Positions 30,616 through 42,891 of a DNA stretch of 64,000 nt are shown here, in pieces. The notes under the pieces are model-generated. The model ran no database searches and was not told the origin of the DNA. It was given only the letters and a program-made list of their open reading frames with translations. This DNA is from an uncultured Succinivibrionaceae bacterium. GTDB taxonomy: Bacteria > Pseudomonadota > Gammaproteobacteria > Enterobacterales > Succinivibrionaceae. A program made the translations under genes and the position numbers. How positions within the stretch are numbered: the first letter of the stretch is position 1; each line of letters opens with the position of its first letter. The stretch lies in the NCBI GenBank assembly GCA_949286015.1, contig CASEBB010000001.1, forward strand, positions 18,017 through 82,016. The letters run 5' to 3'.

Positions 30616-31788
30616 GTGCTTCGTAGCGATTTTCATTTCGACCTGCCACCTGAACTTATTGCCTCTTTTCCTGCAAAAGAGCGCACCTCCTGCCGCATGC
30701 TCTGCCTTGATGGTAATAGCGGCGCGTTGCAGGACAAGATCTTTTCTGACTTAAAGCAGTTTTTACAGCCAGGCGACCTCTTGGTGTTTAACGACACCAA
30801 GGTGATTCCCGCTCGTATTTATGGCCATAAAGACACCGGTGGCAAGTGTGAGTTCTTAATCGAGCGTCTGCTGACCCCACAGCAAGCCCTGACTCACATC
30901 AAGGCCTCTAAGGCGCCAAAAGCAGGCTCACTGATCTTTGTTGGTCCTGTGGCACCACATGATGCCGTAAAGGCCGCAGCCGGTGATGAGAGCGTCGAGG
31001 CTAGCAGTGAGAAGCGCTACTTAATCAAGGTCTTAGGCCGTCAGGGTGACCTCTTCCATATCGAATGCGAAGCGGGGCACGAGATCTTAGAGATCCTCAA
31101 TGATATTGGTCATATCCCGCTGCCTCCTTACATCAACCGTCCTGATGAGGAGTTAGACCGCGAGCGCTATCAGACGGTGTACTCCCGTGAGCCTGGTGCT
31201 GTTGCAGCTCCAACGGCCGGTCTACACTTTGATCAGGCGCAGCTTGATGACCTAAAGGCTTACGGTGTGAACTTCGCCTTTGTGACCTTACACGTGGGTG
31301 CTGGTACCTTCCAGCCAGTGCGTGAGGATGATGTGCTGAAGCACCACATGCACAGTGAGTATGTGCAGCTTTCCCCAGAGGTCGCACAGCAGGTGATTGC
31401 TACCCATGAGAGCGGCCATCGCGTGATTGCCGTGGGTACGACCGCAGTGCGCTCTTTAGAGAGTGCCGCTACGGCCGCCAAGAAAAAGGGCCTTAGTGCG
31501 GAGATCGCGCCTTTCTATGATGACACCTCGATCTTTATCTACCCTGGCTACAAGTATCAAGTGGTCGATGCGCTGATCACAAACTTCCACTTGCCAGAGT
31601 CGACGCTCATTATGCTGGTGTGCGCTTTTGCAGGCTACCACAACACCATGCAGGCTTATCAGCATGCGGTAGCAGAGCGCTATAAGTTCTTTAGCTACGG
31701 CGACTGCATGTTTATTACTAAGCGCACCGAGGAGATGGACTTACCTCCTTCAGCGCAGCGTGATGCGGCCGAGGCTCAGGAGGCCTAA
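30616..31788 (+). CDS. queA: tRNA preQ1(34) S-adenosylmethionine ribosyltransferase-isomerase
   Basis: QueA adds the cyclopentene moiety from SAM to preQ1 in tRNA, the step before queuosine. The 390-residue product aligns with E. coli Que[94 protein letters not shown]-type [20 protein letters not shown] and [11 protein letters not shown]. There is no ATG near the N-terminus. GTG 30616 is chosen because its product ([14 protein letters not shown]) matches the E. coli length; TTG 30601 is also possible. About 30 residues are inserted near residue 115-140 compared with E. coli. It lies upstream of tgt as usual. Confidence 0.95.
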   Translation: MLRSDFHFDLPPELIASFPAKERTSCRMLCLDGNSGALQDKIFSDLKQFLQPGDLLVFNDTKVIPARIYGHKDTGGKCEFLIERLLTPQQALTHIKASKAPKAGSLIFVGPVAPHDAVKAAAGDESVEASSEKRYLIKVLGRQGDLFHIECEAGHEILEILNDIGHIPLPPYINRPDEELDRERYQTVYSREPGAVAAPTAGLHFDQAQLDDLKAYGVNFAFVTLHVGAGTFQPVREDDVLKHHMHSEYVQLSPEVAQQVIATHESGHRVIAVGTTAVRSLESAATAAKKKGLSAEIAPFYDDTSIFIYPGYKYQVVDALITNFHLPESTLIMLVCAFAGYHNTMQAYQHAVAERYKFFSYGDCMFITKRTEEMDLPPSAQRDAAEAQEA

Positions 31789-33290
<1,502 letters not shown>

Positions 33291-33292
<2 letters not shown>

Positions 33293-33316
33293 CGCTTAAT
33301 TACTCGTAATTAAGGG
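33291..33316. other. Hairpin at the end of tgt
   Basis: GCGCTTAATTAC and GTAATTAAGGGCGC form a long stem that overlaps the tgt stop. There is no following T-run, so it may be an mRNA processing or stability element rather than a terminator. Confidence 0.4.
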
Positions 33317-33536
33317 CGCTGCCGCAGCACCTTGTGACTCTTAAGGTTCAAGCTAATCCTAAGTTTAGAGCGGTAAGATGATCACAGTGGTGCTGGGCTA
33401 AGCTGTAGCTGCCTGATGGCGCCTTAAGCTTTGCTCAAGCAAAGGCTCTTTACTGCTGTCACCTGCAAATGGGGGCAGGAGTGAGTAGCCTGTGTTGTAG
33501 TTTGTTTTGTTGTCTTAAATAGGATCGGACATAAAA

Positions 33537-33869
33537 ATGGATATCATTTCTGTTGCCCATGCTGCTGAAGGAGCTCCGGCCGCCGGTGGCGATATGAGCA
33601 TGCTCATTATCTTGGTAGTGTGCATGGTCGCGGTCTACTTCTTTGTGATGCGCCCAAACAACAAGAAGCGCAAGGAAATGCAGAAGCTGTTAGATGGCTT
33701 AGCTGTGGGTGACGAGGTTCTGACCAATGGTGGCATCGCTGGTAAGGTGGTGAAGCTGCCAGACAACAAGGACTACGTGATGATCAGCGTTGGTAAGGAC
33801 GTGATCTTACAGATGAAGCGTAACTACGTGGTGGCCGTGTTGCCAAAGGGCACTTTAGAGGCGGTCTAA
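33537..33869 (+). CDS. yajC: Preprotein translocase subunit YajC
   Basis: YajC is the small membrane partner of SecDF. The 110-residue product has a short N-terminus, one membrane segment (MLIILVVCMVAVYFFVM), the conserved RPNNKKRKEMQKLLDGL, and VGDEVLTNGGIAGKVVKL. It lies between tgt and secD, but a clear terminator follows and secD is almost 1 kb away. Confidence 0.95.
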   Translation: MDIISVAHAAEGAPAAGGDMSMLIILVVCMVAVYFFVMRPNNKKRKEMQKLLDGLAVGDEVLTNGGIAGKVVKLPDNKDYVMISVGKDVILQMKRNYVVAVLPKGTLEAV

Positions 33870-33886
33870 GCGTAGAGCGTAAGGGG

Positions 33887-33920
33887 AAAGGCTAAGGGCT
33901 TGGTTCTTAGCCTTTTCTTT
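33887..33920 (+). terminator. Intrinsic terminator of yajC
   Basis: AAAGGCTAAG (33887-33896) pairs perfectly with CTTAGCCTTT (33906-33915) around a 9-nt loop, followed by TCTTTTG. It separates yajC from secDF. Confidence 0.85.
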
Positions 33921-34832
33921 TGTGGTGCCTTAGTGCCAAGCTGCGCCCCAACCAAAAGCGTAGCAGGGAGACGCGCCCAGAAGACCACATCCTTAAAGAG
34001 CCTCGCGGGTGGTAAACAGCCACAACTGAAACTTAAGATGCGGCGCTGTAGCGCTTGCCTACAAGGCGTGGCGATGGAGGATGGTTCTTTTTGTAGCGTT
34101 TACCAGAATTTAGTGTGTGCTGCCAAAGGCTTACTCTCAAGCCCTTACTTAAGGGCTCACTTAAGGTTAAGGTCAAGCTGTGAGGCCTTGCCTAAGATAT
34201 TTCCTCAGGCAGAGCCGTGAGTCTTTGCCAGCACATATTAGAAGGGCACAGGCAGGAGCAAACTGCCGCGTGCCACTCCTCGTTTGCCTCAGCGTCAAGG
34301 CTGTGCTGATGCTCTGCTTTGCGCTCTGGCTCTGGCCGCGAGGCCTTTTTCCTGAACGGTTTTTGCTGCGGCCCGAGATGGGGTGGGGTATGGTGTCTTC
34401 CCATGCCGTGCTTCGTTTCGAGCCGTTGTTGCTTTTAGCAGCTCATGTCTAAGCAGTGTTGCCCGCAGCCACGGGCGCGCTGTCAGATCTCACCACCAGC
34501 GAGTCTGGCGAAGCTCCCCTTTGTTAAGGGGCGCTGGCGCTAAGCCTCGTCGCGATCTGAAGTAGCTGTAGTAAGACCACAACAGGATAGGAAGAGAAAA
34601 GGCGTCGTGCGTCTATGTCCGTGAGGACAAAGGCTCCAGCGAGGACTTCTTGTAGGTGTAGGTGGTGAATGGACGTGTCATGAGGTGCGCCGGTCCAGGG
34701 CTGAGTCTTTGAGTCGGGTGGTGCAAGGGAAGCGCTTGAGCTTTTCTTGAGGCCTTTTTGCTTTTACTGGGGCCGCTACTGCCGTGGGTGTGCTTAATGA
34801 GACGTGAAATAGGTAAAGTTGTGGAATAGACC
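33921..34832. other. Long yajC-secD gap
   Basis: About 910 bases with no supported gene in a place where the genes usually adjoin. It presumably holds a separate secD promoter, not identified. Confidence 0.4.
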
Positions 34833-36713
34833 GTGATTAATAAATTTCCGTGGTGGAAAAACCTCTTGGTGGCCGTGGTCATCTTGATCGGCTTTTTTTA
34901 CGCCTTACCAAATCTCTATGGTGAAGACCCTGCCTTACAGGTGTCCGGTACTAACGGCAACCCTGTATCGCAAGAGGTGGCTACGCAAGTAGAAAACCTC
35001 TTAAACAGCAAGGGGATCACTGGCCAATACGAGCTCGACGAGCAAGGTCAATTGCTGGTGCGTTTTAAGACGCTGGACGAGCAGATTATGGCTAAGGATT
35101 TGGTGCAGGCGTACCTGGGTGATCGCTATATCACCGCATTGAACCTTGCGCCAGCAACCCCTGAGTTTATGCGCAAGCTGGGTATGCACCCATTAAAGTT
35201 GGGTCTGGATTTACGTGGCGGTGTGCACTTCCTCATGGAAGTGGACATGGAAGAAGCCATGAAGAAAATGCGCACCCAGCTGGTATCGGACTTACGTACC
35301 GAGCTCAGACAAAATGATCTGCGCTTGTCCGGTGCCCGCTCTGAGGGTAATGACGTGGTGATCTCATTCCGCGACAGCGAGACCCGCGATGCGGCCATGT
35401 CCTTACTGCAACGTAATCATCGTGATTTCACCTTCCAAGATTACGATGACGGCGGTCACTACTACATTCGTGCGGCGATGACGGAAGCCCGTTTATCGCA
35501 GATTCGCACTAGTGCCGTCGATCAGAACATCAACATTTTACGTAACCGTGTCAATGAATTAGGTGTGGCTGAGCCTTTAATTCAACGTCAGGGCGCCGAC
35601 CGTGTGGTTGTGGAGCTGCCTGGCGTGCAAGACACCGCCCGTGCTAAGGAGATCTTAGGCGCCACGGCTACGCTGGAATTCCGCTTAGTCGATTCCAACG
35701 CGGACTTAGGTGCGGCGATGCAGGGTCGTATTCCACCAGGAACCGAGCTGCACTATGACCGTAACGGCGCTCCTGTGGTCTTAGAAAAGCGCGTGATCTT
35801 AACCGGTGACCACATCGTGGATGCTTCCTCCTCCACTGATGAGAATGGCCGTCCTCAAGTAAACATCTCGCTGGATTCGCGCGGCGGCTCCATCATGTCC
35901 GAGTTTACTAAGGACAACATCGGTAAGCCGATGGCCACTAACTTCATCGAGTTTAAGGTGGTGGAGAATACTGATCCAAACGCCCCTAAGGTCGGTGAGC
36001 CAGGTTACAAGCCAAAGTTTAAGAAAGTAGAGCAGGTGATTAACGTCGCCACCATTCAGTCACGTCTGGGCTCTAACTTCCGTATTACTGGTATCGATTC
36101 CTCGCGTGAGGCTCACAACTTAGCGCTGCTCTTACGTGCGGGTGCCTTAATCGCGCCTATCCAGATCGTTGAAGAGCGTACCATTGGCCCTTCCTTAGGT
36201 CAGGAAAACATCGAAAATAGTATGCGCGCCATGCTCTACGGCTTCACGGCCTTAGGTCTGTTCATGGTGATCTACTATAAGGCCTTTGGTCTGGTGGCCA
36301 ATCTGGCACTGTTCTTTAACCTCGTGCTCATTGTGGGCGTGGTGTCGATGATTCCAGGCGCGACTATGACCTTGCCTGGTATAGCCGGTATCGTGCTGAC
36401 CATTGGTATGGCCGTGGATGCGAACGTGCTTATTTACGAGCGCATACGTGAGGAGCTCAGGCATGGTAGGTCGGTACAGCTAGCCATTAACGAAGGTTAT
36501 GCCCGCGCCTTTGCCACCATTGCTGACTCGAACATTACATCCTTTATTACGGCATTTATCCTGTTCATGGTCGGTACAGGTGCGGTGAAGGGCTTTGCGC
36601 TGGTGCTGATGGTGGGCCTCGCCTCGTCGATGTTTACCGCAGTGACGGCCTGCCGCGCCATTGTGAATATCATTTGGGGTGGTCGCCCTAACCTCAAGAC
36701 CTTAAGCATTTAA
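34833..36713 (+). CDS. secD: Protein translocase subunit SecD
   Basis: SecD works with SecF to drive late protein translocation using the proton motive force. The 626-residue product aligns with E. coli Sec[21 protein letters not shown] as first helix, [48 protein letters not shown] segment, [35 protein letters not shown] segment, [40 protein letters not shown]. The start is a GTG with GGAATA upstream. secF follows after 13 bases. Confidence 0.97.
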   Translation: MINKFPWWKNLLVAVVILIGFFYALPNLYGEDPALQVSGTNGNPVSQEVATQVENLLNSKGITGQYELDEQGQLLVRFKTLDEQIMAKDLVQAYLGDRYITALNLAPATPEFMRKLGMHPLKLGLDLRGGVHFLMEVDMEEAMKKMRTQLVSDLRTELRQNDLRLSGARSEGNDVVISFRDSETRDAAMSLLQRNHRDFTFQDYDDGGHYYIRAAMTEARLSQIRTSAVDQNINILRNRVNELGVAEPLIQRQGADRVVVELPGVQDTARAKEILGATATLEFRLVDSNADLGAAMQGRIPPGTELHYDRNGAPVVLEKRVILTGDHIVDASSSTDENGRPQVNISLDSRGGSIMSEFTKDNIGKPMATNFIEFKVVENTDPNAPKVGEPGYKPKFKKVEQVINVATIQSRLGSNFRITGIDSSREAHNLALLLRAGALIAPIQIVEERTIGPSLGQENIENSMRAMLYGFTALGLFMVIYYKAFGLVANLALFFNLVLIVGVVSMIPGATMTLPGIAGIVLTIGMAVDANVLIYERIREELRHGRSVQLAINEGYARAFATIADSNITSFITAFILFMVGTGAVKGFALVLMVGLASSMFTAVTACRAIVNIIWGGRPNLKTLSI

Positions 36714-36726
36714 GGAGCGGCCGCAG

Positions 36727-37674
36727 ATGTTACAGTTTATTAAGGACACCACCGTCATCCCTTTCATGAAGATCAAGGGCACGGTGGAAATCTTGTGCAT
36801 ATGCCTTGTGCTCGCTTCGATTGCCTCGATGGTGGTCAAGGGCATGAACTGGGGCCTCGACTTTACCGGCGGTATTGTGGTGGAAACCCATTACTCGCAC
36901 TCCATAGCCTTGGAGGATGTGCGTAAAGCATATGCTGCCGAGGGTATTGAGGGTACAGTGCAGAACTTTGGTTCGACGCAGGATGTGATGATCCGTGTGG
37001 CCCCAAAGGATGACCTCAATCAGCAGATCGTAACGGAGAAGATCCGCGACGCCGCCACCAAGCTCGATCCCCAGTCGCACATTACGCGCTCTGAGTACGT
37101 GGGCCCTGCTGTAGGTGCGGAGCTGGTACAAAGCGGTATCATCGCCATTGTGGTGTCGCTGATTGCCATCTTGATCTACATTGCCTTCCGCTTTGAGTGG
37201 CGTATGGCCACGGGTGCTGTGATCTCGCTGGCTTACGACGTGATCGTGGTGCTGGGCGTGTTCTCGTTTTGGCAGATTGAGTACGACTTAACGGTGTTGG
37301 CCGCCGTGCTGACGGTGTTAGGTTACTCTCTGAACGATAAGATCGTGGTGTTCGATCGTATTCGTGAAAACGCGAGCAAGCTGCCACGTGACTTTACGAT
37401 GGATCACCTCTTTGACGTGTCGTTAACGCAGACGCTGGCTCGTACTATAATCACCTCGGGTACGACGCTGATCACCGTGTTATCGCTGTTAATCTTTGGC
37501 GGTGACATGATTTTCGGCTTCTCGCTGGCGCTGACGATTGGTATCGTCTTTGGTACGATCTCCTCGATTTACGTGGCATCGACATGGGCTCTGCTGCTGA
37601 AGATCGAGCGTAAGAATCTGATTCCAAAGAAGATCGACAAAAAGGAAATCGAGATGGAGAGCATGGAGGACTAA
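36727..37674 (+). CDS. secF: Protein translocase subunit SecF
   Basis: SecF pairs with SecD. The 315-residue product has an N-terminal helix (VEILCICLVLASIASMVVKG), GLDFTGGIVVETHYS, YVGPAVGAELVQSGI, ALVVSLI-type helices, VLTVLGYSLNDKIVVFDRIR, and TIITSGTTLITVLSLLIFGG. The tail is Lys/Glu/Met-rich. It is preceded by a GGAGCGG ribosome binding site and forms an operon with secD. A terminator follows. Confidence 0.97.
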   Translation: MLQFIKDTTVIPFMKIKGTVEILCICLVLASIASMVVKGMNWGLDFTGGIVVETHYSHSIALEDVRKAYAAEGIEGTVQNFGSTQDVMIRVAPKDDLNQQIVTEKIRDAATKLDPQSHITRSEYVGPAVGAELVQSGIIAIVVSLIAILIYIAFRFEWRMATGAVISLAYDVIVVLGVFSFWQIEYDLTVLAAVLTVLGYSLNDKIVVFDRIRENASKLPRDFTMDHLFDVSLTQTLARTIITSGTTLITVLSLLIFGGDMIFGFSLALTIGIVFGTISSIYVASTWALLLKIERKNLIPKKIDKKEIEMESMED

Positions 37675-37757
37675 GCCCTCTGTTAGCTCCATACAGATTG
37701 AGGCTAAGCGCGATTACGCCGCCGCACGGCTTAGAGCGTAGCCGCGCTGGCCTGTGC

Positions 37758-37800
37758 AAAATCCCAGACTTGCAGCGATGCAGGTGCTGGGATTTTTTGT
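37758..37800 (+). terminator. Intrinsic terminator of secDF
   Basis: AAAATCCCAG (37758-37767) pairs with CTGGGATTTT (37787-37796), with a GCAG-like inner stem, followed by TTGTTTT. Confidence 0.85.
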
Positions 37801-37863
37801 TTTGCGGGAGAAGAGATGCGGCCTAAAGAGGTGTGGGCGCATGGTGAGAGATATCAAGAGTAG

Positions 37864-37977
37864 GTAGCCTCAAAGCGCCTCGGTGCCTTATCTCGAGAGT
37901 AGCGCCTGAGCAAACTACTCTCAGGGTAAGACACCTGCTTGTAGGCAGTTACCACCGTTGAGATTTGCTGTTTTGGA
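37864..37977 (+). repeat. Dispersed structured intergenic repeat, copy A
   Basis: First of three copies of a roughly 115-bp repeat (others at 53761-53880 and 63729-63860). Shared features in order: TATCTCGAGAGTAGCGCC, AGCAAA, CTACTCTCAGGGTAA, ACACCTG, TTGTAGGCAGTTACC and a GATTTGCT-type end. GAGAGTAG (37895-37902) pairs with CTACTCTC (37915-37922). It lies in the convergent gap between secF and smpB. Confidence 0.75.
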
Positions 37978-38201
37978 TACTCAAGAGCAAGATGCAGCGC
38001 CACGGCATGAGGGGAACGGTAAGGACAATAGAGCTCAGGGTACAGATGCGGGCTGCGGCCAGATGGTGTTGCGGAGGCGGCGGCTAAAGGCAGAAGAAAA
38101 GGTAGGGTAGGGTATGGTAGGGAAGAGTAAGGAGGGGTAGGGGGAAGCGTAGAGCTTGGTTGGGCAAAGGAATGAGCAACCACTTAGGTTCTGGCGCCCA
38201 G
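37978..38201. other. Remainder of the secF-smpB convergent gap
   Basis: No gene is supported. A pyrimidine/purine-biased stretch of near-repeats (GGTAGGG-like) occupies about 38100-38150. Confidence 0.35.
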
Positions 38202-38254
38202 AAAAAATCCCAAAGCCCACCACGTCTTTTGCCCGTGGCGGACTTCGGGATTTG
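38202..38254 (-). terminator. Intrinsic terminator of smpB
   Basis: On the minus strand AATCCCGAAGTCCGCCACG pairs, with few mismatches, with CGTGGTGGGCTTTGGGATT, followed by TTTTT. It starts about 55 bases past the smpB stop. Confidence 0.8.
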
Positions 38255-38309
38255 CGATTGAAGAGGACAGTCGTGTGTGCAGGTCGAGGCAAACAACACG
38301 ATCTACGCA

Positions 38310-38792
38310 TTAAATCGCCTTTTTCATGACGCGCTCTTTCTCGCGCTGCCACTGACGCTCTTTAATGGCATCACGCTTGTCGTGCTCTTGCTTACCACGA
38401 GCAAGACCAATCTCAAGCTTGGCCCATGAGCCCTTCCAATAGAGCTTGAGCGGCATAATGGTATAGCCTGAGCGCTGCGATTGACCCATGAGCTTGTTAA
38501 TCTCACGGCGATTCATAAGCAGCGTGCGGGTGCGCGTTGGATCGGCCACCACAAAGGCACAAGAGGTCTTGAGGGGATTAATGGTCGCACCCAAGAGTAA
38601 AAGCTGACTGTCCTTGACCGTAACGTAAGCTTCGGAGATGTTAGCCTTACCAGCACGCAGGGACTTTACTTCCCAGCCCTGTAAGGACAAACCAGCTTCG
38701 TAGCGGTCTTCAATAAAGTAGTCGTGGGTGGCACGGCGGTTAACCGCGATGACCGACCCAGTGTTGGTCTTTTTCTTGTTCTTACCAGCCAT
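38310..38792 (-). CDS. smpB: SsrA-binding protein SmpB
   Basis: SmpB binds tmRNA and is needed for trans-translation rescue of stalled ribosomes. The 160-residue product begins MAGKNKKKTNTGSVIAVNRR and contains ATHDYFIEDRYEAGLSLQGW, EVKSLRAGKANISEAYV, and GLARGKQEHDKRDAIKERQW, followed by the basic tail. Start 38792 is chosen from family length and TGAGGAACAT upstream; 38822 would add 10 residues. No tmRNA gene was found near it. Confidence 0.96.
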   Translation of the reverse strand: MAGKNKKKTNTGSVIAVNRRATHDYFIEDRYEAGLSLQGWEVKSLRAGKANISEAYVTVKDSQLLLLGATINPLKTSCAFVVADPTRTRTLLMNRREINKLMGQSQRSGYTIMPLKLYWKGSWAKLEIGLARGKQEHDKRDAIKERQWQREKERVMKKAI

Positions 38793-39616
38793 ATGTTCCT
38801 CAAAAAAGGCAAGAAGAGACAAAACCCCAGTGGAAGGTGCCTAAAAGCAGGTGCCTTAGAGCAAGTGCTGAAAAGCAGGAGCTTCCTTTGGTGAGGACAC
38901 TAAGTGAGTTTCACCCACTGCGGTGCAGATGTTAGCAGAGGCTCTGGGGAAAAGCCACAGAGAAGCAGAGGCAAAGAGGGTAACACTTTTGGTATTGTGC
39001 AGTAAGATTCTCGGTGTGCGTCTGCGCCATAAAGGCGGCTCTGTGTTGCTATTTTGCTGATTTAATGGCACGCAAAATGCGAAGTCCAAGGGATTTTGCG
39101 TGGGTGCTCTGTCCTGCAAAAGGCACTTTGCAGTCCCCTTGCGCCGTAGCTTTCCTTGCTACCAATGCCGTATTTGCCGCATTGCTGACAGCTTCTTGCT
39201 AAGATTTTTTAGCTAGTGCTCAGGATTAGGGAAGCAGGGTGCTAATATGGCGCATACATAGCAGTGGTCGCTCCTTAGCATCTAAGTCAACTACGTGCTA
39301 AGTTTGCGCAAAGCGAAGCGAGCTCACAACAGCTAAGCTTGCAGCCCGCGAAGCTAGCAAACCGCTAAGTTAGCGGAGTGTTAGTGGTCACTGCCACAAC
39401 TTCACTTACAGATTACGCTCACCACTTCCCAAAGTAATCACTTCTGCAAGGCTCACCCTCACTACCATTGCTGCTACTTGCTGTAGGCACCGTGGTGGGT
39501 AGCCCTTGGTGATAACTCCCCTTTCTTCATCGTAGCTTTGGCTGTATATCGCAGTTTGTGCTCATCAAAAGCACCTGCATATAAGCAGCTTGGGGCCACA
39601 CGTTTAGGGCTTGAGA
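38793..39616. other. smpB-MCP divergent intergenic region
   Basis: About 820 bases without a supported gene. No ssrA-like sequence was found. AGGG precedes the receptor start at 39617. Confidence 0.4.
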
Positions 39617-41425
39617 ATGGATACTAACGCACCAGCAGCATCTGAGCAGAACATAGCTCCTAACCCTGCTTCTGCTTCGCAGTCAGCGCAGCAGCAAGCG
39701 AGTGGTGGTGTGCACGACATGTCCCCAGACGTGGACTTAGCACGGCCGCACATGCCGTTCTTCTCCTCGCTGTTTAAGCTGCGCTTCCGCGACATGTCGA
39801 TCATACACCGTCTCTACCTGTGTGTCGGCATCAGCTTTTTGCTCTTCTTTATTGCCACTTTTGCGGTCTTCTTTATTACGCAATCGCAGGTGGACTCTAC
39901 TTTAACCTCGCGCTCGACCTTAAGCAGCGTGTTAAAGCAGTCTGACCACTTAAGCGATGACATCCTCGTTTTAGAGGATAGCGTGCACCGTCTCTTAGTC
40001 GCGCAGAAGTCAAGCCCTGCCCAAGAGAACGAGGTCAATAACGTCCTCAAAAAGCTGCAAACAGATTTCGCCGATCTGCGTACCTTAGTGCAGGGGCTGG
40101 ATAATGGTCAGTTAAAGACCGACCTGCAAAGCAAGTATTTCCCTGAGATCTCTACCTTCTTAAACAACATGCAGCGCACGTCCTCGGAGCTTTTAAACTG
40201 CTACGTGGGCGATCACGATCGTGCGGTGAAGCTGGCTTACGAGCAATCGACCTCCTATAGCATCCCTGCCTTATATGACATGCGGCAGATGATCAATGAG
40301 GTGGGTGACCGCTTAATGGTCAAGCAAAATGCTACCAATCAAGTGCTGCGTTGGGTGCAGTACCTGCTCTTTATTGGTCTGGGCATTTCCTTGTGCGTCA
40401 TCGTGCTCACCAATATCACCATTCGTCATTCGCTGCGCCAAGATACGGGCGTGCTGATTAAGCGCCTGCTGTCGATGGCTAAGGGTGACTTAAGTACCAA
40501 GGTTGCACTGCAAGCCAAGGATGAGATTGGTTCCATTGGTCGCTTAGTTGACTACGTGGTCGATAACACCAGTGGCACGCTCCTCATGATGAAGAACGAC
40601 GTCGATAAGCTCTACGAGATGGTCAACACCAATCGTAAGTCGATTGATGCCACTAATGAGGCTATTTCGGTACAGCGTAATACGGCGCAGAATGTGGCCG
40701 AGGCTACCTCAGAGATGGAGAACTCAGTAGAAAAGGTTACTGAGTTTGCCAAGTCGACCTTAAGCGAGGTGAAGAACGCCGAAGAGGCCTCTGATACCTG
40801 CCGTCGCACTATGCAGGACAACATCACCACCACGCACACCCTCTCTGACCGTCTGCGTGCCTCCTCTGAGGCCATTAACAAGATTCACATGATGAGCTCG
40901 CAAATCGAGTCCATTGTGAAGACCATTGCGGACATTGCCGATCAGACTAACTTGCTGGCCTTAAACGCCACCATTGAGTCGGCCCGTGCCGGTGAGTCCG
41001 GTCGTGGCTTTGCCATTGTGGCAGATGAGATTCGTGAGCTGGCCATTAAGACAGCTAAGTCCACGCAAGAGGTGAGCAACACCATTAGCTTGCTGGAGAA
41101 GGCCGTGACCAACTCCGTGAACGTGATGGCGGCGTGCGAGGGCGAAATGGACAACTCGCTGCAACAGAGCTCGCGTGCTAACTCCTCGATTGAGGAGATT
41201 ATGGGCATTATTGCCACCATTTCGGACATGTCTGAGCAGATTGTGCAGTCCTGCCAGATGCAGACGAGCTCGGCCTCAGAGATCAACCAGAGTATTGCTC
41301 ACATCTCGCGCCTTGCTGAGGACAGCTACGACCAGATGTCCGAGCTGCAATCTAACATGCACGCCTTAAACGACTTAGCGACGAATCAGGCTGCGGTGTT
41401 AGGCAAGTTCCAGCTTAAGCAATAG
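39617..41425 (+). CDS. Methyl-accepting chemotaxis protein
   Basis: A 602-residue membrane chemoreceptor that signals through CheA/CheW. About 58 cytosolic residues precede the first membrane segment ([20 protein letters not shown]). A helical periplasmic sensor domain of about 170 residues follows, then a second segment ([20 protein letters not shown]), a HAMP domain and the signalling coiled coil with its highly conserved tip ([20 protein letters not shown], then [18 protein letters not shown]). The long, Ala/Gln/Pro-rich cytosolic N-terminus is unusual; most receptors of this class begin just before the first helix. No CheW-binding pentapeptide for methylation enzymes is seen at the C-terminus. 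The ligand is unknown. ATG 39617 is preferred over the TTG at 39611. Confidence 0.93.
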   Translation: MDTNAPAASEQNIAPNPASASQSAQQQASGGVHDMSPDVDLARPHMPFFSSLFKLRFRDMSIIHRLYLCVGISFLLFFIATFAVFFITQSQVDSTLTSRSTLSSVLKQSDHLSDDILVLEDSVHRLLVAQKSSPAQENEVNNVLKKLQTDFADLRTLVQGLDNGQLKTDLQSKYFPEISTFLNNMQRTSSELLNCYVGDHDRAVKLAYEQSTSYSIPALYDMRQMINEVGDRLMVKQNATNQVLRWVQYLLFIGLGISLCVIVLTNITIRHSLRQDTGVLIKRLLSMAKGDLSTKVALQAKDEIGSIGRLVDYVVDNTSGTLLMMKNDVDKLYEMVNTNRKSIDATNEAISVQRNTAQNVAEATSEMENSVEKVTEFAKSTLSEVKNAEEASDTCRRTMQDNITTTHTLSDRLRASSEAINKIHMMSSQIESIVKTIADIADQTNLLALNATIESARAGESGRGFAIVADEIRELAIKTAKSTQEVSNTISLLEKAVTNSVNVMAACEGEMDNSLQQSSRANSSIEEIMGIIATISDMSEQIVQSCQMQTSSASEINQSIAHISRLAEDSYDQMSELQSNMHALNDLATNQAAVLGKFQLKQ

Positions 41426-41758
41426 GCCGTAGGGCAGGTAGCACTGTCCATACAGTGCTGCGTTCCCTGACAAGTTTAGACAAAAACCGAAGCGGCAAAG
41501 GGGCTGCGTGGTAAGTGTCTGTCACTTTCTGCCAGCCCCTTAGTCTTGAGGTAATGGCAAGATAGCGGGGGGACGCCATGACCATGACCACGATAGCGGT
41601 AACGCCACGATGCTGCGAGTAGGGCCGCCGCACCACGGCTCCACAGCATAAAATCAGCCTTGCACCGCCCCCTCTTTTGTGGCAAAATTCTCCACCGCGT
41701 TTACCCCCGCTGAGTTTGTGATCGGCGTTGGGCGCATTTCTTTCACAAAGGATTTATC
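41426..41758. other. MCP-rpsO gap with a long hairpin
   Basis: No gene is supported. AAGGGGCTG (41498-41506) pairs with CAGCCCCTT (41533-41541) and may terminate the receptor transcript, though only a weak T-tract follows. AAAGGA precedes the rpsO start. Confidence 0.5.
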
Positions 41759-42025
41759 ATGTTAACTACCGAGCAAAAGGCTAAGATCGTCGCCGAATTC
41801 GGCCGTGGCCAAAACGACACTGGCTCCCCAGAGGTGCAAATCGCTTTACTGACCTACCGTATCGCTGATTTACAGCCTCACTTCCAGCAAAATAAGAAGG
41901 ATCACCACTCTCGTCGTGGCCTCTTACGCATGGTTGCTCAGCGTCGTAATCTCTTAGACTACTTAAAGTCCAAGGATCACGAGCGCTACTTAGCCATTGT
42001 GGATAAGTTAAAGCTCCGTCGCTAG
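41759..42025 (+). CDS. rpsO: 30S ribosomal protein S15
   Basis: S15 binds the central domain of 16S rRNA and autoregulates its own translation in E. coli. The 88-residue product matches the family: [60 protein letters not shown] and [20 protein letters not shown] lies just upstream. pnp follows after an unusually long gap. Confidence 0.97.
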   Translation: MLTTEQKAKIVAEFGRGQNDTGSPEVQIALLTYRIADLQPHFQQNKKDHHSRRGLLRMVAQRRNLLDYLKSKDHERYLAIVDKLKLRR

Positions 42026-42066
42026 GCTTTATTAGCGGCAAGACCAGCCATCACCATGGCTGGCAT

Positions 42067-42098
42067 AAAAAGGGCGACTTTGAGGTCGCCTTTTTTAT
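42067..42098 (+). terminator. Intrinsic terminator of rpsO
   Basis: AAAAAGGGCGAC and GTCGCCTTTTTT pair around TTTGAG. A perfect CCAGCCAT-CACC-ATGGCTGG hairpin (about 42044-42063) lies just before it. Confidence 0.85.
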
Positions 42099-42180
42099 TG
42101 GTCGCAAGTAAAACGTAAGAGCTCACCACTCTTGGGGGTTTTTGCGCTGCTATCCCCTGCCTTTTAGTACGCATATCGCA

Positions 42181-42264
42181 TATAATTAGCGATTAGCCTG
42201 TGCACACCAGCTTTAATTGCAAGCAATTAAAGTTGTGAAAGAAGCTGATAAATATCGGCTTTTT
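42181..42264 (+). ncRNA. Candidate small RNA in the rpsO-pnp gap
   Basis: A perfect TATAAT at 42181-42186 predicts a start near 42193. A perfect 9-bp hairpin, CTTTAATTG-CAAG-CAATTAAAG, follows at 42211-42232. AGCTGAT-AAAT-ATCGGCT (42243-42260) then leads into TTTT and looks like a terminator. The unit of about 70 nt would be a discrete small RNA. Alternatively it is the first part of the pnp leader with an attenuator. Confidence 0.45.
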
Positions 42265-42891
42265 GCTGAGGCACAGACGTAGATCAGCGTCAGCTTGAGA
42301 AGCTTGGTGCTCTCAAGCGGAGAAGAATCCTAGCCATCTGCTAGGGGCGAACTTATAAGCTCTCGCTCATGGTGCTGTCTTGTACCACAAGCTTTAAGGG
42401 ACGCGCCTTAAGGCCTCAATCCCTGCGCATGGTCTACAATACCGGTTTCTTTATTGATGATGTTTAGGTCCAAAAATCAAACAGCGCCACGCTAAAAAAG
42501 CGTGGCTGGCAGCGGATACTAAGCCCGCGTAAGTCCCTCCTGCCTTTTTGACGCAGGTGCGTGCTCTGAAGATAGTGCGCTACTTACGATGGCGTAGATC
42601 CTTTACACCTCTAAGGCCAATAAGGCCAATGCAATGCCCTCCTTACCCAGAGTCCAGCAGGTGCTGGTAGGTAAGTGACCGCACTAAAGATCAGCTTTCT
42701 TTTGGTACGAGGTTATACGCTGCGCGCTGTGCTGTTTGCTGCTGCACGGGTGTTAGGCTCTGGCGTCAAAGGCCAACGTAAGTTTTAAGCACTTGCGTTG
42801 CGCTCATGGCTGCCGCTGGTCTCCCTCTCCCTGCTTGAGGCTTTGCGGAACTTACACGTCACGTTGCAGTAATTTAGGGACGGAGATCTTA
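42265..42891. other. pnp upstream region
   Basis: No gene is supported. It contains several stems: CTTGAGA/TCTCAAG and CCTAGC/GCTAGG (about 42297-42345) and GCCACGCT-AAAAA-AGCGTGGC (42486-42506). pnp leaders are known to carry RNase III-sensitive hairpins in E. coli, so these may take part in autoregulation. GGAG precedes ATG 42892. Confidence 0.45.

Noticed and set aside
37850..38100. Minus-strand peptides with LLRRYSRDKAP shared between 37.9 kb and 63.8 kb
   Set aside because: The similarity comes from the dispersed DNA repeat; the frames have no start signals and differ at both ends.
38793..39616. tmRNA gene next to smpB
   Set aside because: No tmRNA 5' or 3' sequence could be matched.
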